Positions 36,687 to 38,513 of a DNA stretch of 38,513 nucleotides are shown in pieces; position 1 is the first letter of the stretch; every line of letters begins with the position of its first letter. The position numbers and the translations under genes were made by a program. A model generated the notes under the pieces. The model saw only the letters and a list, made by a program, of their open reading frames with translations. It searched no databases and had not been told where the DNA came from. Origin of the DNA: Hyphochytrium catenoides. Taxonomy: Eukaryota; Sar; Hyphochytriomycetes; Hyphochytriales; Hyphochytriaceae. The stretch covers positions 5,202 to 43,714 of the forward strand of contig FLMG01003442.1 of NCBI GenBank assembly GCA_900088475.1. Direction: 5' to 3'.

Positions 36687-38513
36687 TGTCCAGCCGCAAC
36701 TTGATGGGATAAGACGTTCTATAGATAGCGCGGGCGGTTGGGCTTAGTCAGGCAGAGGTCACGTAAGCTCTAAGGCGGAAAAGCCGTACTGAGTCATTTG
36801 AGGTCGTCAGGGGAGGAAGTTGTCTTCAGCTGGAAGTGAGTGATATGCAGTAGATTAGGATGGCAAAGAGAGTCAGCTGAAGCAAAAAGAGAGAGGTAGT
36901 GCTATGGAAGAAGGAGGTATTCTTAGATGATAACCCGAGAGGGAAGGGGAGACAGAGGACACAGAGCTGCCAGAGGAGGACAGAAGAAGGAGAGACTCGT
37001 CAAGGTGATTACCATGACGCAGAACAACTGAAACGCGGGCGAAGAACCAAATAAACGGAAAGACGGGGAGAGACAAAAGAGGGATCAAGGCATCAGAAAG
37101 CGATAAGAGAAAGGAGAGAGAGAAGATCAGCAAAGTTAGGATTAGTAAGAACAGGAGAAGAGGCAACCGAGGAGGGAAGTGAAGAAGTGGACACAGCTGG
37201 TCTCCGTGGAGAGAGGAAGAGAAGTACTCTAAGGGAAGCTAGTTGACCGCTGTTCCTTGTGACGTGGAGTTCCTACTTTCCCTTCTGCACGGTTCTCACC
37301 ATTCCGATGGCAGCTGCAAGGTTCTCTGTGCTAGCAAGCAAGTATTAACTCTCACCCGTAGTGTCTCTCTTTCCTCAACAACTCTCTCTTCCTCCTTCGC
37401 TCCTCTCTCTCCTCATCCCGGTACGCTTATTCTCTGTCATTTCTGTCATTCCTTTCCTTAGTCGGTTGCCCTCCGCCGTCTCTTTTTTGTCTCTCTCTCT
37501 GTCGCGCGCATTATGCTGACACTATTCGCGCTCTTCTCTGACCGGTGTTCCTTATGGACACCCGTGTCTCGCTATCCCGCATCTGATCCACAATTTGAGA
37601 GAACGTTAGCTAGTCGAAGCTTTGCTTCTTCCTGTCAGGTCCATCCACATTGGTGGGAAATTGTCTAGTTTTCTCTCCCTTATGATCCTGCCCTGTCCTA
37701 ACATTTCACCTATTTCCTAAGCTGTCTCTTTTCCTTTCCCTGCATTCTCCTCTCTTTGCACTGCTGATGCACCTCCTTCGCAACTACTAATGACTGGACA
37801 AGAGAAGGGACTGTTACTGGTGAATCTGTGGCAGGAGGTGTATATATGTCTTCATCTCTTACGTAAGAATTAGAAGCAGGGATCAGCAGGGACGTGGTGG
37901 CGTTCTTTCTACTAGAGGTGACAGAGCAAGCCGGCGCGCTTGGGAGAGGTAAGTGAGCTTCATCAGCTGGGAAAGGTAAACCAGGAAATATTGAAGATCG
38001 AGCGTGTCTACTAAGGGTAGGGAATAAGTACTGGAAAGAGAACTAGAAGAAGAGAAACAGGTGGCGCAGTCGCGTTTTACCCTTAGAAAAGAGTGTTGAG
38101 AACTATTCTCCTTCCGAAGGGCGTCACTGCAGTGATGATACAACGGCAGGAGAGAAGAACACATCGTCGCAAGATGAGGAAACGGGCAGACCAAATGGGA
38201 AATGTGGAGAAGAGAGTGCTGAAAGAAGGTGCAACCAAACCAAGGTGAAGGTGGGCAAATGCAACCTAAAAGAGCTGTCTGGCAGCAGCAGCTACGTGGT
38301 GGCCTGAGTAAGGCCCATAGAAGACCGCTTTCCAAAGGGAGATGATACGGAGGCACAGAAGGAATCTCTTTTTATGGCTTGTCTATCGCCTTTGATCTGG
38401 AAGAAAGTGCCTGGGACTCATTCAACGTGATACTCTCGCGCAACATGACTCCAAGAAAGGGAAGAGTGAAGACACGGGACCTGTGGAGGAGGAAAGACGG
38501 AGAAGAGCAAAAG
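36687..38513. other. Skewed spacer, no gene recognised
   Basis: About 1.8 kb. The plus strand is purine-rich at about 36850-37230, pyrimidine-rich at about 37340-37780, then purine-rich again from about 37860. The first block lies upstream of the TPR-SET gene and is pyrimidine-rich on its sense strand. Open frames at 36873-37166 and 37883-38356 (-) read as Leu/Ser-rich only because of this skew. No RNA gene or repeat unit is seen. Confidence 0.5.

Noticed and set aside
36873-38356. Minus-strand open frames rich in Leu/Ser that look like membrane proteins
   Set aside because: They follow the pyrimidine-rich strand composition; no domain, no start context and no conserved pattern.

Overview
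This is nuclear DNA from an intron-rich, compact-genome microbial eukaryote. The evidence is GT-AG introns of about 31-200 nt in most genes (one has a TACTAAC branch site), eukaryote-only factors (URB1, MOZART1, an eIF4E family member, a Barentsz/CASC3 EJC protein, UBXN7, a TPR-SET protein) and a eukaryotic tRNA-Leu. One intron looks U12-dependent (AT-AC), so the minor spliceosome is probably present. The tandem two-repeat CNG-type channel and the FAAL-ACP gene suggest a protist, perhaps a stramenopile; I cannot assign a species. A run of 61 Ns at 20089-20149 is an assembly gap.

Layout. 13-7275 (-): URB1/Npa1, 7 exons. 8071-9932 (-): SLC18B1-like MFS carrier, 5 exons. 10453-12653 (-): UBXN7-like UBA-UAS-UIM-UBX protein, 13 exons. 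13308-13387 (-): tRNA-Leu(AAG). 13536-15441 (-): SLC37-type phosphosugar antiporter, 8 exons. 16324-17105 (+): eIF4E family, 4 exons. 17388-17686 (-): MOZART1, 2 exons, with a possible in-frame upstream extension to 18338. 18339-20837: gene-poor, with a ~318-bp imperfect hairpin, a 26-nt tandem repeat and the gap. 20838-24212 (+): intronless tandem K+ channel/CNBD protein. 24565-25354 (-): unrecognised protein beginning MGVCCS, probably lipidated. 26013-29844 (+): fatty-acyl-AMP ligase fused to an acyl carrier protein and ending in a CaaX box, 17 exons. 30006-32641 (-): Barentsz/CASC3, 4 exons. 34074-36686 (-): intronless TPR-SET protein. 36687-38513: no gene recognised; strongly purine/pyrimidine-skewed.

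Most genes are unrelated housekeeping functions (ribosome biogenesis, ubiquitin/p97, translation initiation, mRNA fate, gamma-tubulin recruitment, transport), and nothing suggests co-regulation beyond shared spacers. The most novel locus is the FAAL-ACP gene: it predicts a protein that activates a fatty acid, could hold it on its own carrier domain, and appears built for prenyl/acyl anchoring to a membrane. It also carries the AT-AC intron and one junction that needs either a GC-AG intron or a frameshift. Exon models were assembled by hand from splice motifs, reading phase and family similarity, without transcript evidence. Starts were moved to the first plausible ATG where the open frame began at a non-ATG codon.
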